A DNA stretch of 64,000 nucleotides from the NCBI RefSeq assembly GCF_001403735.1, contig NZ_CXPG01000020.1:124001-188000 (forward strand), written 5' to 3'. Shown here piece by piece: positions 33,936-42,077 of this stretch. The translations under genes and the position numbers were made by a program. Each line of letters begins with the position of its first letter. The first letter of the stretch is position 1. Under the pieces are notes generated by a model. The model did no database searches. It was not told the DNA's origin and saw only the letters and a list, made by a program, of their open reading frames with translations. The DNA is from Jannaschia rubra (GTDB taxonomy: Bacteria > Pseudomonadota > Alphaproteobacteria > Rhodobacterales > Rhodobacteraceae).

Positions 33936-36013
33936 TTGGTGTCCTTCCGGTTGAGGCTTTCGAAGGTGGCGCCCTTGTCCGCCAATTCGGTCAGCAGGGG
34001 GGCGGGCTGCCAGAAATGGTCGTCGTCCCGGGCGAATTCGCGGATGTCGGCCAGGATGCGGTCCAGCCCGTAGGTATCGGCCCAGTGCATCGGCCCGCCC
34101 CGCCAGCGCGGGAAACCGTAGCCGTGCAGGAACACCACATCGACGTCGAGCGGCCGGCTGGCGATGCCGTCGCCCACCACGCGCGCCGCCTCGTTCACCA
34201 TGGCGGCCATGTAGCGGCGGACGATCTCCTCGTCCGTAAACTCTCGGGAGGCGTCGGTCCGGGCCTCTTGCACCAGACGCAGGGTCTCGGTGTCTTCACG
34301 CCCCTTCGGGTCGTCGGAATAGTCGTAGTAGCCGCGCTTCGTCTTCCGGCCCAGCCGCCCCGCATGATAGAGCGCGTCGGCGAAGGTGGGCGCGCGGTCG
34401 CGGGGATGGACGTCCGCCGCCTTGCGCTGGCGCGTGGCGAACCCGATGTCGAGCCCGGCGAGGTCGGACACCTGATAGGGGCCCATGGCGAAGCCGAAGT
34501 CGCGGATCGCGCGGTCGATCGCATAGGGGCTGGCCCCGTCGAGCACCATGTGGTCGGCGGCCGTGCGGTAATGCGACAGGATGCGGTTGCCGATGAAGCC
34601 GTCGCAGACGCCCGCCCGCACCGGGATCTTGCCCAGCCGCCGGGCCAGCGCGAAGGCGGTGGCGGTCACGTCGGGGGCGGTGTCGCGGGCCACGACGATT
34701 TCAAGCAGCTTCATGATGTGCGCGGGCGAGAAGAAGTGCAGCCCGATCACGTCCTGCGGGCGGGAGGTGACGGCCGCGATGGCGTCCACGTCGAGATAGG
34801 AGGTGTTGGTGGCGAGCACCGCGCCGGGGCGGGCCACGGCGTCGAGACGGGCGAATACTTCCTGCTTGACCTCCATGCTCTCGAACACGGCCTCGATCAG
34901 GAGGTCGGCAGGGGCGAGGGCATCGTAGTCGGTCGCGGTGACGAGCGATACGTCGAGCAGGGTGTCCCGCCGGTCGGGGTCGAGCTTGCCGCGCTTGACG
35001 GCCGCGGCGAGGTTGGCCGCGATGGTGTCGCGCGCGCGACCCGCCGCCGCCTCGTCGCGTTCGACAAGGACGACCGGCAGACCGGCGAGCAGGGCGGAGG
35101 TGGCGATGCCCGCGCCCATGGTGCCGCCGCCGATGACGCCCAGCCGGTCGATCTCGCGGGGGGCGATGCCTGCGATCTCGGGCAGCTTGGCGGTTGCGCG
35201 TTCGGCGAAGAAGGCGTGGATCAGGCCGGCGCGCTGGGGGGTGTCCATCAACTCCCGGAACAGGCGGCGTTCCTCGGCCATGCCGTCCGCGAAGGACAGG
35301 GAGGTGGAGGCAGCGACGGCGTCGAGCGCGGTGACGGGGGCGACCTCGCCCCGCGATTTCGCCTGCATCCCGGCGCGCATGTCCGACAGGTCGCCCGAGG
35401 GGGCTGCCATCCGGCCCGTGGGGCGTGCGACGACACCCTGCGCCAGAAGGTCGGCGGCCCAGGACCGCGCGGCGGCGAGGACGTCGTCGCCCTGGCCCAA
35501 GTGGTCGATCAGGCCCGCGTCAAGCGCGGCTTCGGCCGTCATGGGCTTGCCCGACGCGATCATTTTCGCCGCGGCCTGCAACCCGACAAGGCGCGGCAGA
35601 CGCTGCGTGCCGCCGGCGCCGGGCAGGATGCCCAGCGTCACCTCGGGCAGGCCGAGCTTCGTGCCGGGCATGGCCATGCGCCAGTGGCAGCCGAGTGCCA
35701 CCTCCAGCCCGCCGCCCAGGGCGGTGCCGTGGATGGCGGCGACGATGGGCTTGGGGCAATCCTCGATTGCGGCGATGACTTCGGGCAACCAGGGATCGGC
35801 GGGGGGCTTCCCGAACTCGGAGATGTCGGCGCCGCCGATGAAGAGGCGTCCGGCGCCGAGGATCACCGCGATTTCGGCGTCCTCGTCCGCGGCGAACCGG
35901 GATACCGCATCGGCCAGCGCGGCGCGCACGGCCTGCGACAGGGCGTTCACCGGGGGGTTGTCCACCGTCAGGACGGCGATCCGGTCGGAGAGGGCATAGC
36001 GGACGGGCGACAT
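33932..36013 (-). CDS. enoyl-CoA hydratase / 3-hydroxyacyl-CoA dehydrogenase (FadJ/PimF-like)
   Basis: A 693-residue fusion. The N-terminal crotonase domain (about residues 1-190) has [29 protein letters not shown] and [20 protein letters not shown]. The dehydrogenase (about 290-690) has the NAD site [40 protein letters not shown] and [17 protein letters not shown]. It performs two successive beta-oxidation steps. It is the first gene of the catabolic operon; ATG 36013 lies about 70 bases downstream of the IclR-type palindrome. Confidence 0.94.
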
Positions 36014-36083
36014 GCTGCGACCTTTCGTTGTGACCGGACAGAGGCTAGCGCCTCTGCGGGGTCGTTTCAATATGCGCGCTGTA

Positions 36084-36103
36084 ATTCCGCATAGCGGAAC
36101 TTC
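36084..36103. promoter_or_regulatory. palindromic operator, copy 1, before the beta-oxidation operon
   Basis: The core TTCCGCATAGCGGAA (36085-36099) is a perfect dyad. The 20 bases 36084-36103 are the reverse complement of 39861-39880, upstream of dctP. It is 72 bases upstream of the FadJ-like start and touches the end of iclR. It is most likely the site of the adjacent IclR regulator. Confidence 0.7.
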
Positions 36104-36893
36104 AGGCGAAGCCGGCGGCCTGGGTCGGACCCTGCCCCATGATGCGCTCCAGTTCCGCCACGGTGTCGCGCAACCTCGGGCCGACCTCGTCGCGCATCCG
36201 CTCCACCGAGAGGACCTCGGGCAGGGCACCGCATGTGAAGACGACGGGTTCGGTCATGTCGCGGGGCTGGAACGGCGTGGCGACGGCGTGGATGTTGGGC
36301 GCGAAATAGGCGGCGGGGTCGGCGATGACATAGCCCCGCGACATGAACTGCGCGCGGCCGTCGGCCCGGATGGCCTGCGCGCGGTCCGCGGTCAGGTCGT
36401 CGCCGGCACGGGCCACGATGTCGGTCGGGTCGGACAGCCCGGAGAGGAAGGCATGGCCCGAGGAGGAGCCGTCGAAAGGCAGGCGGTGCCCCACCTCGAG
36501 CCAGAGGGAGGCGACGGTGCGGGGACGCCAGGTCCGCACGATCAGCATCTTGCGGTCGTCGCGCACCAGCAGCAGGCCGAGCGTCCCCGTCGCATCGGCC
36601 AGCCGCTGCATCAGCGGGCCAGACAGGTCCACGAAGGAGATCGAGGCGGCCGCGGTGTTGCCCAGCACCAGGAGCGCCGGACCGGGGCGATAGCGATCGT
36701 GGCGATGGGCGTGGTTCAGGTAGCCCAGCTTCTGCAGCGTGAAGGTCAGCCGCGACACGGTGGATTTCGGCAAGCCCGTCCGTTCCGAGATCTCGGCGTT
36801 GCCCAGCCCATCGTCCCCTGGCCGGAAAGCGCGCAGCACGCTGAGCCCGCGGGCAAGGGTGGTGGCGAAGCGGCGGTCGGTCTCCTCCTCCAT
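36102..36893 (-). CDS. IclR-family transcriptional regulator
   Basis: A 263-residue regulator. The N-terminal winged helix contains FATTLARGLSVLRAFRPGDD and the recognition region ISERTGLPKSTVSRLTFTL. The C-terminal GAF-like effector domain has GHRLPFDGSSSGHAFLSGLS. Its ATG overlaps the dctM stop by one base, so it is cotranscribed with the TRAP transporter. Two identical palindromes flank this unit, upstream of dctP and of the beta-oxidation operon, and are its probable targets. The effector may be the transported acid or its CoA ester. Confidence 0.92.
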   Translation of the reverse strand: MEEETDRRFATTLARGLSVLRAFRPGDDGLGNAEISERTGLPKSTVSRLTFTLQKLGYLNHAHRHDRYRPGPALLVLGNTAAASISFVDLSGPLMQRLADATGTLGLLLVRDDRKMLIVRTWRPRTVASLWLEVGHRLPFDGSSSGHAFLSGLSDPTDIVARAGDDLTADRAQAIRADGRAQFMSRGYVIADPAAYFAPNIHAVATPFQPRDMTEPVVFTCGALPEVLSVERMRDEVGPRLRDTVAELERIMGQGPTQAAGFA

Positions 36894-38230
36894 CACATCG
36901 ACCCCGGAATGAGGAGCGACAGGATCGGGAAGGCCATGATGAGGATGAGCACGAGCACGTCCACCGCGAGGAACCGCAGGATCCCCGAAAAGATGCGGTC
37001 GATGGGCACCGCCTTGCCCACCACGTTCGCGATGACGAAGACGTTGAGGCCAACGGGCGGCGTGATGAGGCCGATCTCCAGCAGCTTGATGACGACGACG
37101 CCGAACCAGATGAGGTCGAAGCCGTAGGTCTCGATCAGCGGGATCATCAGGGGCAGGGTCAGGACCATGATGCCGATGGGGTCGAGGAACATGCCGAGCG
37201 CGAGGTAGATCACCGCGATGGCCGCCATGAGCAGCACGGGCGAGAGCTGCGCGTCGGTGACGGCGCCGACGATGGCGGGGGCCACGCCAGTGAGCGCGAT
37301 GAAGGCCACGAAGATCTTGGCCGCCGCCGCGATGAGGAAGATGCTGCAGGTCTGCACCGCCGTCTCGCGCAGCGAGTCCCACAGGGCGCGGAAGGTCAGC
37401 TTGCGCTGCGCGAAGCCGATGAGGATGGCGGCCGAGACGCAGATCGCCGCCGCCTCGGTCGCGGTGAAGAACCCGCCGTAGATGCCGCCGACGATGATGA
37501 CGAACAGCGCGACGGCCGGCCAGGCGTCGAGGGCCGCGCGGCCGCGGTCGCGCAGGGTGATCGTGCCCTCGAACGCGGGGGCGGCGGCGGGGTCGCGCTT
37601 GACCCAGAGGAAGATCACCAGAAGGAAACCCAGAAGCGAGATGATTCCCGGCAGGATGCCCGCGAGGAACAGCGCGCTGATCGAGGTTTCGGTGAAAATG
37701 CCGTAGATGATGAACAGGACCGACGGCGGGATGAGCGAGCCCAGCGTGCCCCCCGCCGCGACCGAGGCCGTGGCCAGCCGCTTGTCGTAGCCCATCCGCA
37801 GCATCTCGGGCGAGCAGATCCGCCCCATGGTCGAGGCGCAGGCGATGGACGACCCGGTGATCGCCGAGAACCCGCCGCACCCCACGACCGAGGCCATGGC
37901 GACCCCGCCGGGCACGCGCGCCAACCAGACGCGCGCGGCGTGGTAGATGCGCGTGGTGATGTCGGCGCGGTAAGCGATGTGGCCCAGGGCGATGAACAGC
38001 GGGATCATCGACAGGTCGTAGGAATGGATCAGGTCGAAGGAGTTCGAGAAGACGATGGAGGTGGTCGGCCGGACCGCGCGGGCGGGTTCGAAATCGCCGG
38101 TGCGGAAGGCGAAGATGACGAAGCTGCCCAACGTGGCGATCCCGGCCAGCGCGAAGGCGATGGGCACGCGGATGGCGAGCAGTCCGATGACGGCGGCGAA
38201 GGCCGCCAGTCCGACGAGGGTTCCGTCCAT
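36893..38230 (-). CDS. dctM: TRAP transporter large permease (DctM type)
   Basis: A 445-residue integral membrane protein with about 12 helices. Typical TRAP-T features are MIPLFIALGHIAYRADITTR, GCGGFSAITGSSIACASTMG and TVAAGGTLGSLIPPSVLFII-like text (here VAAGGTLGSLIPPSVLFIIY). ATG 38230 shares a base with the dctQ stop. It is the Na+/H+-driven channel for the acid captured by the DctP protein. The dicarboxylate substrate is inferred from the downstream catabolic genes. Confidence 0.93.
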   Translation of the reverse strand: MDGTLVGLAAFAAVIGLLAIRVPIAFALAGIATLGSFVIFAFRTGDFEPARAVRPTTSIVFSNSFDLIHSYDLSMIPLFIALGHIAYRADITTRIYHAARVWLARVPGGVAMASVVGCGGFSAITGSSIACASTMGRICSPEMLRMGYDKRLATASVAAGGTLGSLIPPSVLFIIYGIFTETSISALFLAGILPGIISLLGFLLVIFLWVKRDPAAAPAFEGTITLRDRGRAALDAWPAVALFVIIVGGIYGGFFTATEAAAICVSAAILIGFAQRKLTFRALWDSLRETAVQTCSIFLIAAAAKIFVAFIALTGVAPAIVGAVTDAQLSPVLLMAAIAVIYLALGMFLDPIGIMVLTLPLMIPLIETYGFDLIWFGVVVIKLLEIGLITPPVGLNVFVIANVVGKAVPIDRIFSGILRFLAVDVLVLILIMAFPILSLLIPGSM

Positions 38231-38751
38231 CAGGCTTCTTCCATCAGGTCTTGCGTGGTGTCTGGCGGGATCGGGTGACCGCCCGCGCGGATCGTGCGGA
38301 TGTCGTCCAGCGCCATGAGCAGAAGGCGCAGCGCGCAGAAGGTGATCCCGATGAGGAAGATCACGCGGCCGGGCCATTTGGGCAGGTTGAGCTGCCCGAA
38401 ATAGAAGGTGCCGCTGCCCACGGTCTTGGCGACTTCGTTCCAGCCGGCCCAGATCAGCGGCGAGAGTGCGACGACGCCGAACAGGCTGCCGGCGACGACG
38501 AGGCGGTCCTGCGTGCGTTGCGACATCATCTTGGACAGGAACTCCACCACGATGTGCGCCCGTTCGGTGGTGGCGGCAGCCAGCGGCAGGACGATGGCCG
38601 CGACCATCAGCTCACGCACGATGACGATGGTGTCGGGAACGCTCGAATTGACCGTAGCCCGCAGGACCACCGTCAGGGTGATGAGGAACCCCAGCCCGAT
38701 GATGGCGATGACGGCCAGGTCGAGAAGCAGCCGTTCGATGCGGTGCAGCAT
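38230..38751 (-). CDS. dctQ: TRAP transporter small permease (DctQ type)
   Basis: A 173-residue protein with four hydrophobic segments. DctQ signatures are VREL and the TERAHIVVEFLSKMMSQRTQ loop, the usual cytosolic stretch after helix 2. ATG 38751 gives the family length; the longer open frame overlaps dctP. Coupled to dctM by a TGATG junction. Confidence 0.9.
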   Translation of the reverse strand: MLHRIERLLLDLAVIAIIGLGFLITLTVVLRATVNSSVPDTIVIVRELMVAAIVLPLAAATTERAHIVVEFLSKMMSQRTQDRLVVAGSLFGVVALSPLIWAGWNEVAKTVGSGTFYFGQLNLPKWPGRVIFLIGITFCALRLLLMALDDIRTIRAGGHPIPPDTTQDLMEEA

Positions 38752-38801
38752 GCGGAACCCTCCGGACGGGAAAGGGGCGCCGCTGGGGCGCCCCCGCAGG
38801 A

Positions 38802-39845
38802 TCAGCGGGTCCAGGGATAGCCCTGGGCGTCGCGCTCGTCGGCGTATTTCGTCAGCGCCGCGCGGTATTCCTCCAGCAGGGCGGTGCCGTCGAGGCCTGC
38901 CGCATCGGCGCGCTGGACCCATTCTTCGACGTATTGCGCGCCCTGTTCCACCAGCTTGTCGCGCTCCGCCGGGTCGAGGTCGATGACCTCGACGCCCGCG
39001 TCGCGCATGGTCTGGATCGCCGCCTCGTTGTCGGCGGTGATGAGCTCGCCCAGCGTGTCGGCCATGGCGACGCCCGCCTCGGCCAGCGCGGTCTGGATCT
39101 CGGGCGAGAGGCCGTCGTGGATGTCCTTGTTCATGAAGATGCCGAGCGCGCCGACCTGGCCCCAGTCGAGGAGGGTATAGCTCGACATGACCTCCTCCTG
39201 CTTCAGGGCGGCGACGGCGTAGGAATAGCCCTGCGAGCAGTCGATCAGCCCCGTGTCGAGGCCCTGGTAGGCGTCGTAGATCGGCATGGCGACCATGTTG
39301 GCGCCGAAGTCGCGAAAGGTGTCGCCGTAAGCGCCCACGCCGCGCACCTTCAGGCCCGCGATGTCGTCGACGCTGCGGATCGCGCTGCCCTTGCAGCCGA
39401 TATTGACGTCACTGGTGGTGAAGGTGCCGATGTAGACGAGGTTCTGGTCGGCCAGATGCGCCGCTATGCTTTCGGAGCTGCGCATGATGTCGTCGGTGGC
39501 GCGCATCCCCACCCAGGCGTCGGCGTTCTTGAGCGGCAGGTCGGCGATGCCGTAGCCGATCATTTCCTGCGGGAAATACACGGCGATGATCGTGCCCAGG
39601 TCGGCCACTCCGTCGGCGATGGCGCCTGCGGCGGCGTCGGCCTTGAACAGCGCGCCGCCCCACTGGACGTCGAACTGGACCTCGCCGTCGGTGCGGGCGG
39701 TCACATCGTCGACGAAGGACTGGAGCGCCGCGCCGCGCGCGCCGCGGTTCGGCCCCGCCTCACCCAGGATCAGCGTGGTCTGCGCCTGTGCGGCGGGTGC
39801 CAGGGCCATGTAGGCCAGGGCAGCGGTCAGTGCCAGTCGTTTCAT
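38802..39845 (-). CDS. dctP: TRAP transporter substrate-binding protein (DctP type)
   Basis: A 347-residue periplasmic protein with signal peptide MKRLALTAALAYMALAPAAQAQ. The binding fold includes DVNIGCKGSAIRSVDDIAGL, then KVRGVGAYGDTFRDFGANMV and QGLDTGLIDCSQGY, the region that normally holds the substrate-carboxylate Arg. GGAGGAG lies a few bases upstream of the ATG. It should capture an organic acid for DctQM; the beta-oxidation operon under the same operator suggests a dicarboxylate. Confidence 0.92.
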   Translation of the reverse strand: MKRLALTAALAYMALAPAAQAQTTLILGEAGPNRGARGAALQSFVDDVTARTDGEVQFDVQWGGALFKADAAAGAIADGVADLGTIIAVYFPQEMIGYGIADLPLKNADAWVGMRATDDIMRSSESIAAHLADQNLVYIGTFTTSDVNIGCKGSAIRSVDDIAGLKVRGVGAYGDTFRDFGANMVAMPIYDAYQGLDTGLIDCSQGYSYAVAALKQEEVMSSYTLLDWGQVGALGIFMNKDIHDGLSPEIQTALAEAGVAMADTLGELITADNEAAIQTMRDAGVEVIDLDPAERDKLVEQGAQYVEEWVQRADAAGLDGTALLEEYRAALTKYADERDAQGYPWTR

Positions 39846-39860
39846 CGAATCTCCTCCCCA

Positions 39861-39880
39861 GAAGTTCCGCTATGCGGAAT
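39861..39880. promoter_or_regulatory. palindromic operator, copy 2, before dctP
   Basis: GAAGTTCCGCTATGCGGAAT contains the perfect dyad TTCCGC-TAT-GCGGAA at 39865-39879. It is the exact reverse complement of 36084-36103. It lies 16-35 bases upstream of the dctP start, overlapping where a promoter would sit, which suits repression by the cotranscribed IclR protein. Confidence 0.7.
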
Positions 39881-39959
39881 GGTGTTCCAATTCTGGTGAC
39901 GATACGGAGGGCGGCTTTCGAAATCAAGCGGCGTGAACGTCAACGAACGGAGAGAGGTC

Positions 39960-39980
39960 GGCCCCCGCCGAACGGGGGCC
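39960..39980. terminator. GC hairpin after the second DctP gene
   Basis: GGCCCCCG and CGGGGGCC form an 8-base-pair stem with a 5-base loop (TTCGG on the minus strand), 6 bases after the stop of the upstream DctP-type gene. No T-run. Likely terminator of that operon. Confidence 0.55.
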
Positions 39981-39986
39981 GGGGGA

Positions 39987-41003
39987 TCAATCGCTCAGGC
40001 CGATGCGCTTGAGGAAGTCGCGGTGGCTCTGGACGATGGCGGCGGTCTCGGGCGTCTTTTCGGCCCATTCGCCCCAGGCTTCCTGCGCCGCCTCGCGGAA
40101 GGTAGCGCGGTCCTCGGCGGACCAGTCGTAGACCGTCACGCCCTTTTCGGGCAGCTCGGCCAGCGCCTCGCCGTTTTCTACCAGCGTCAGCGTCATAAGG
40201 TCGAGCGCCAGCGCCTTTTCCGCGGTGGTCAGGATGGCACGATGCGCCTCCGGCATGGCGTCCCACACGTCGGTGCGGCAGGCGAGGTGGTCGGCTGACA
40301 TGGAGTGAAAACCCGGATAGGTCGTGTGCTTGGCGACATCGTAGATTCCCATGCCCACGTTGTTGGCCAGCGTGGAGGCATCGGCGCCGTCGATGATGCC
40401 CGTCTCCAGCGCGGTGAAGATCTCGGTGAAATCCATCACCACGGGCGAGGCGCCCAGCTTGGCGAAGATCTCGGACTCCATGCCGGGGGGCGAGCGGAAC
40501 TTGAACCCCTCGAGGTCGGCCACGCCCTCCAGCGGCTTGGTGGAGTTGAGCGATTCCTGCCCGCCCACGTGGTTGCCGACGAAGGTCATGCCGCTGGCGT
40601 TGTAGAGCTCGTTCAGCGTCTCGCGCCCGCCGCCGTGGTTGACCCAGGCGTGGAACTGCAGGGGCGTGTCGTAGCCGCCCATCGTGTCGGCGGTGAACTG
40701 GAAGGCGGCGTTCTTGCCGGTCTGGTAGCTGCCGTTCGTCATGTCGCAGTCGAGGATGCCGGTCGCCGCGGCATCGAAGGTCTCGGCCGATTTCACGACC
40801 GACGCGGAATAGAACATCTCGATGTCGATGTCGCCGCCGGACATGGTCTCGACGTTGTCCACGAACTCGGCGATCAGGCGGCCCGTGGTCGATTCGGGCG
40901 CGTTGTGGTTCTGGATGCGCAGCGTCGTGGTCTGCGCCGCGGCGGCCCCCGTCGTCAGGATCAGGGCCATCGCCGTGGCGATGCCCATGGTGCGGCTGGT
41001 CAT
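39987..41003 (-). CDS. TRAP transporter substrate-binding protein (DctP type), second
   Basis: A 338-residue periplasmic protein with signal peptide MTSRTMGIATAMALILTTGAAAAQ and the DctP fold (FKFRSPPGMESEIFAKLGAS, then ETGIIDGADASTLANNVGMG). It has no DctQM of its own next to it. It is the last gene of an operon whose permease is of the fused TAXI type. It may serve a distant permease or recognise an acid handled by the DenD-like enzyme 50 bases upstream. Confidence 0.9.
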   Translation of the reverse strand: MTSRTMGIATAMALILTTGAAAAQTTTLRIQNHNAPESTTGRLIAEFVDNVETMSGGDIDIEMFYSASVVKSAETFDAAATGILDCDMTNGSYQTGKNAAFQFTADTMGGYDTPLQFHAWVNHGGGRETLNELYNASGMTFVGNHVGGQESLNSTKPLEGVADLEGFKFRSPPGMESEIFAKLGASPVVMDFTEIFTALETGIIDGADASTLANNVGMGIYDVAKHTTYPGFHSMSADHLACRTDVWDAMPEAHRAILTTAEKALALDLMTLTLVENGEALAELPEKGVTVYDWSAEDRATFREAAQEAWGEWAEKTPETAAIVQSHRDFLKRIGLSD

Positions 41004-41053
41004 GTCGTGTCATCCCCTTCTTGTCATGCGGCCCGGCCTCCCGCCGGCGTCGC

Positions 41054-42037
41054 TCAGCCGGACGGCAGCTTGCCGTCCAGTTCGTCCTCCACATAGACCT
41101 CGATGATCTCGCGGAAGGACGTCTCGGCCCGGAAGCCCAGATCGCGGGCGCGGGCGGTGTCGAAGTCGCGGGGCCAGCCGCCGACGATGCGGGCGATGGT
41201 CGGGTCGGGTTCCCGCCGGATCAGGGCCGCGGTCGCATCGCCCGCCACCTGCCGCAGCGCCTTGATCTGATCGCCCACGGTGGCCGAGACGCCCGGCATG
41301 GTCACGTTGCGCCGGGAGCCGAGCGCCGCGGTGTCCATCGTCGCCGCATGTTCGATGAAGCCCACGGCGGAGCGGGGGCTGGCATGCCAGTGGCGCACGT
41401 CCTCGTCCACCGGCAGCACCGCTTCCTGTCCGTTCAGCGGCTCGCGCAGGATGCCGGAGAAGAACCCGGAGGCGGCCTTGTTGGGCCTGCCGGGACGGAT
41501 GCAGATGGTGGGGAAGCGGATGCCCACTCCGTCCATGAACCCCCGCCGGGAATAATCGTCGAGCAGAAGCTCCCCCATCACCTTCTGCGTGCCGTAACTG
41601 GTGAGCGGCGTCAGGTGGAAATCGTCGGCGATCACATCCGGGAAGGGCGCGCCGAAGACGGCGAGCGAGGAGGCATAGACGACGCGGGGCGCATAGCCGT
41701 CGGTCAGGCGGATCGCGTCGAACAGCGCCCGCGTGCCGTCGAGGTTGATGCGGTAGCCCTTGTCGAAATCGGCCTCCGCCTCGCCCGAGACGATGGCGGC
41801 GAGGTGGACGACGATGTCGGGGCGCGCCCCGATCAGCCGCTCGGCGGTGCCCGGCTCGGTCAGGTCGGCGGTAACGGCGTGGCGGGTGCCGGCGAAGTCC
41901 TGCGCGGCCTCCGGCTCGACCACGTCGGCCAGGGTCAGCGTGTCGACCGCGCGGTCGCCGATCCGGCCCGTGACGGCGACCCTTTCGGCCAGCTTGCGGC
42001 CGATCATTCCCGCGGCCCCGATTATCAACAGATGCAT
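41054..42037 (-). CDS. denD: NAD-dependent epimerase/dehydratase, D-erythronate dehydrogenase-like
   Basis: A 327-residue extended short-chain dehydrogenase. The Rossmann start is MHLLIIGAAGMIGRKLAERV, with VVHLAAIVSGEAEADFDKGY, catalytic YGTQK at TPLTSYGTQKVMGELLLDDY, and GIRFPTICIRPGRPNKAASG. These stretches match the DenD family that oxidises D-erythronate in the four-carbon acid-sugar pathways. The other pathway genes (isomerase, kinase, aldolase) are not in the window, so the substrate is uncertain. Confidence 0.87.
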   Translation of the reverse strand: MHLLIIGAAGMIGRKLAERVAVTGRIGDRAVDTLTLADVVEPEAAQDFAGTRHAVTADLTEPGTAERLIGARPDIVVHLAAIVSGEAEADFDKGYRINLDGTRALFDAIRLTDGYAPRVVYASSLAVFGAPFPDVIADDFHLTPLTSYGTQKVMGELLLDDYSRRGFMDGVGIRFPTICIRPGRPNKAASGFFSGILREPLNGQEAVLPVDEDVRHWHASPRSAVGFIEHAATMDTAALGSRRNVTMPGVSATVGDQIKALRQVAGDATAALIRREPDPTIARIVGGWPRDFDTARARDLGFRAETSFREIIEVYVEDELDGKLPSG

Positions 42038-42077
42038 GCGCGCCCTTTCGATGTTGTCCTGGTCCGGAGGGCGTCCG

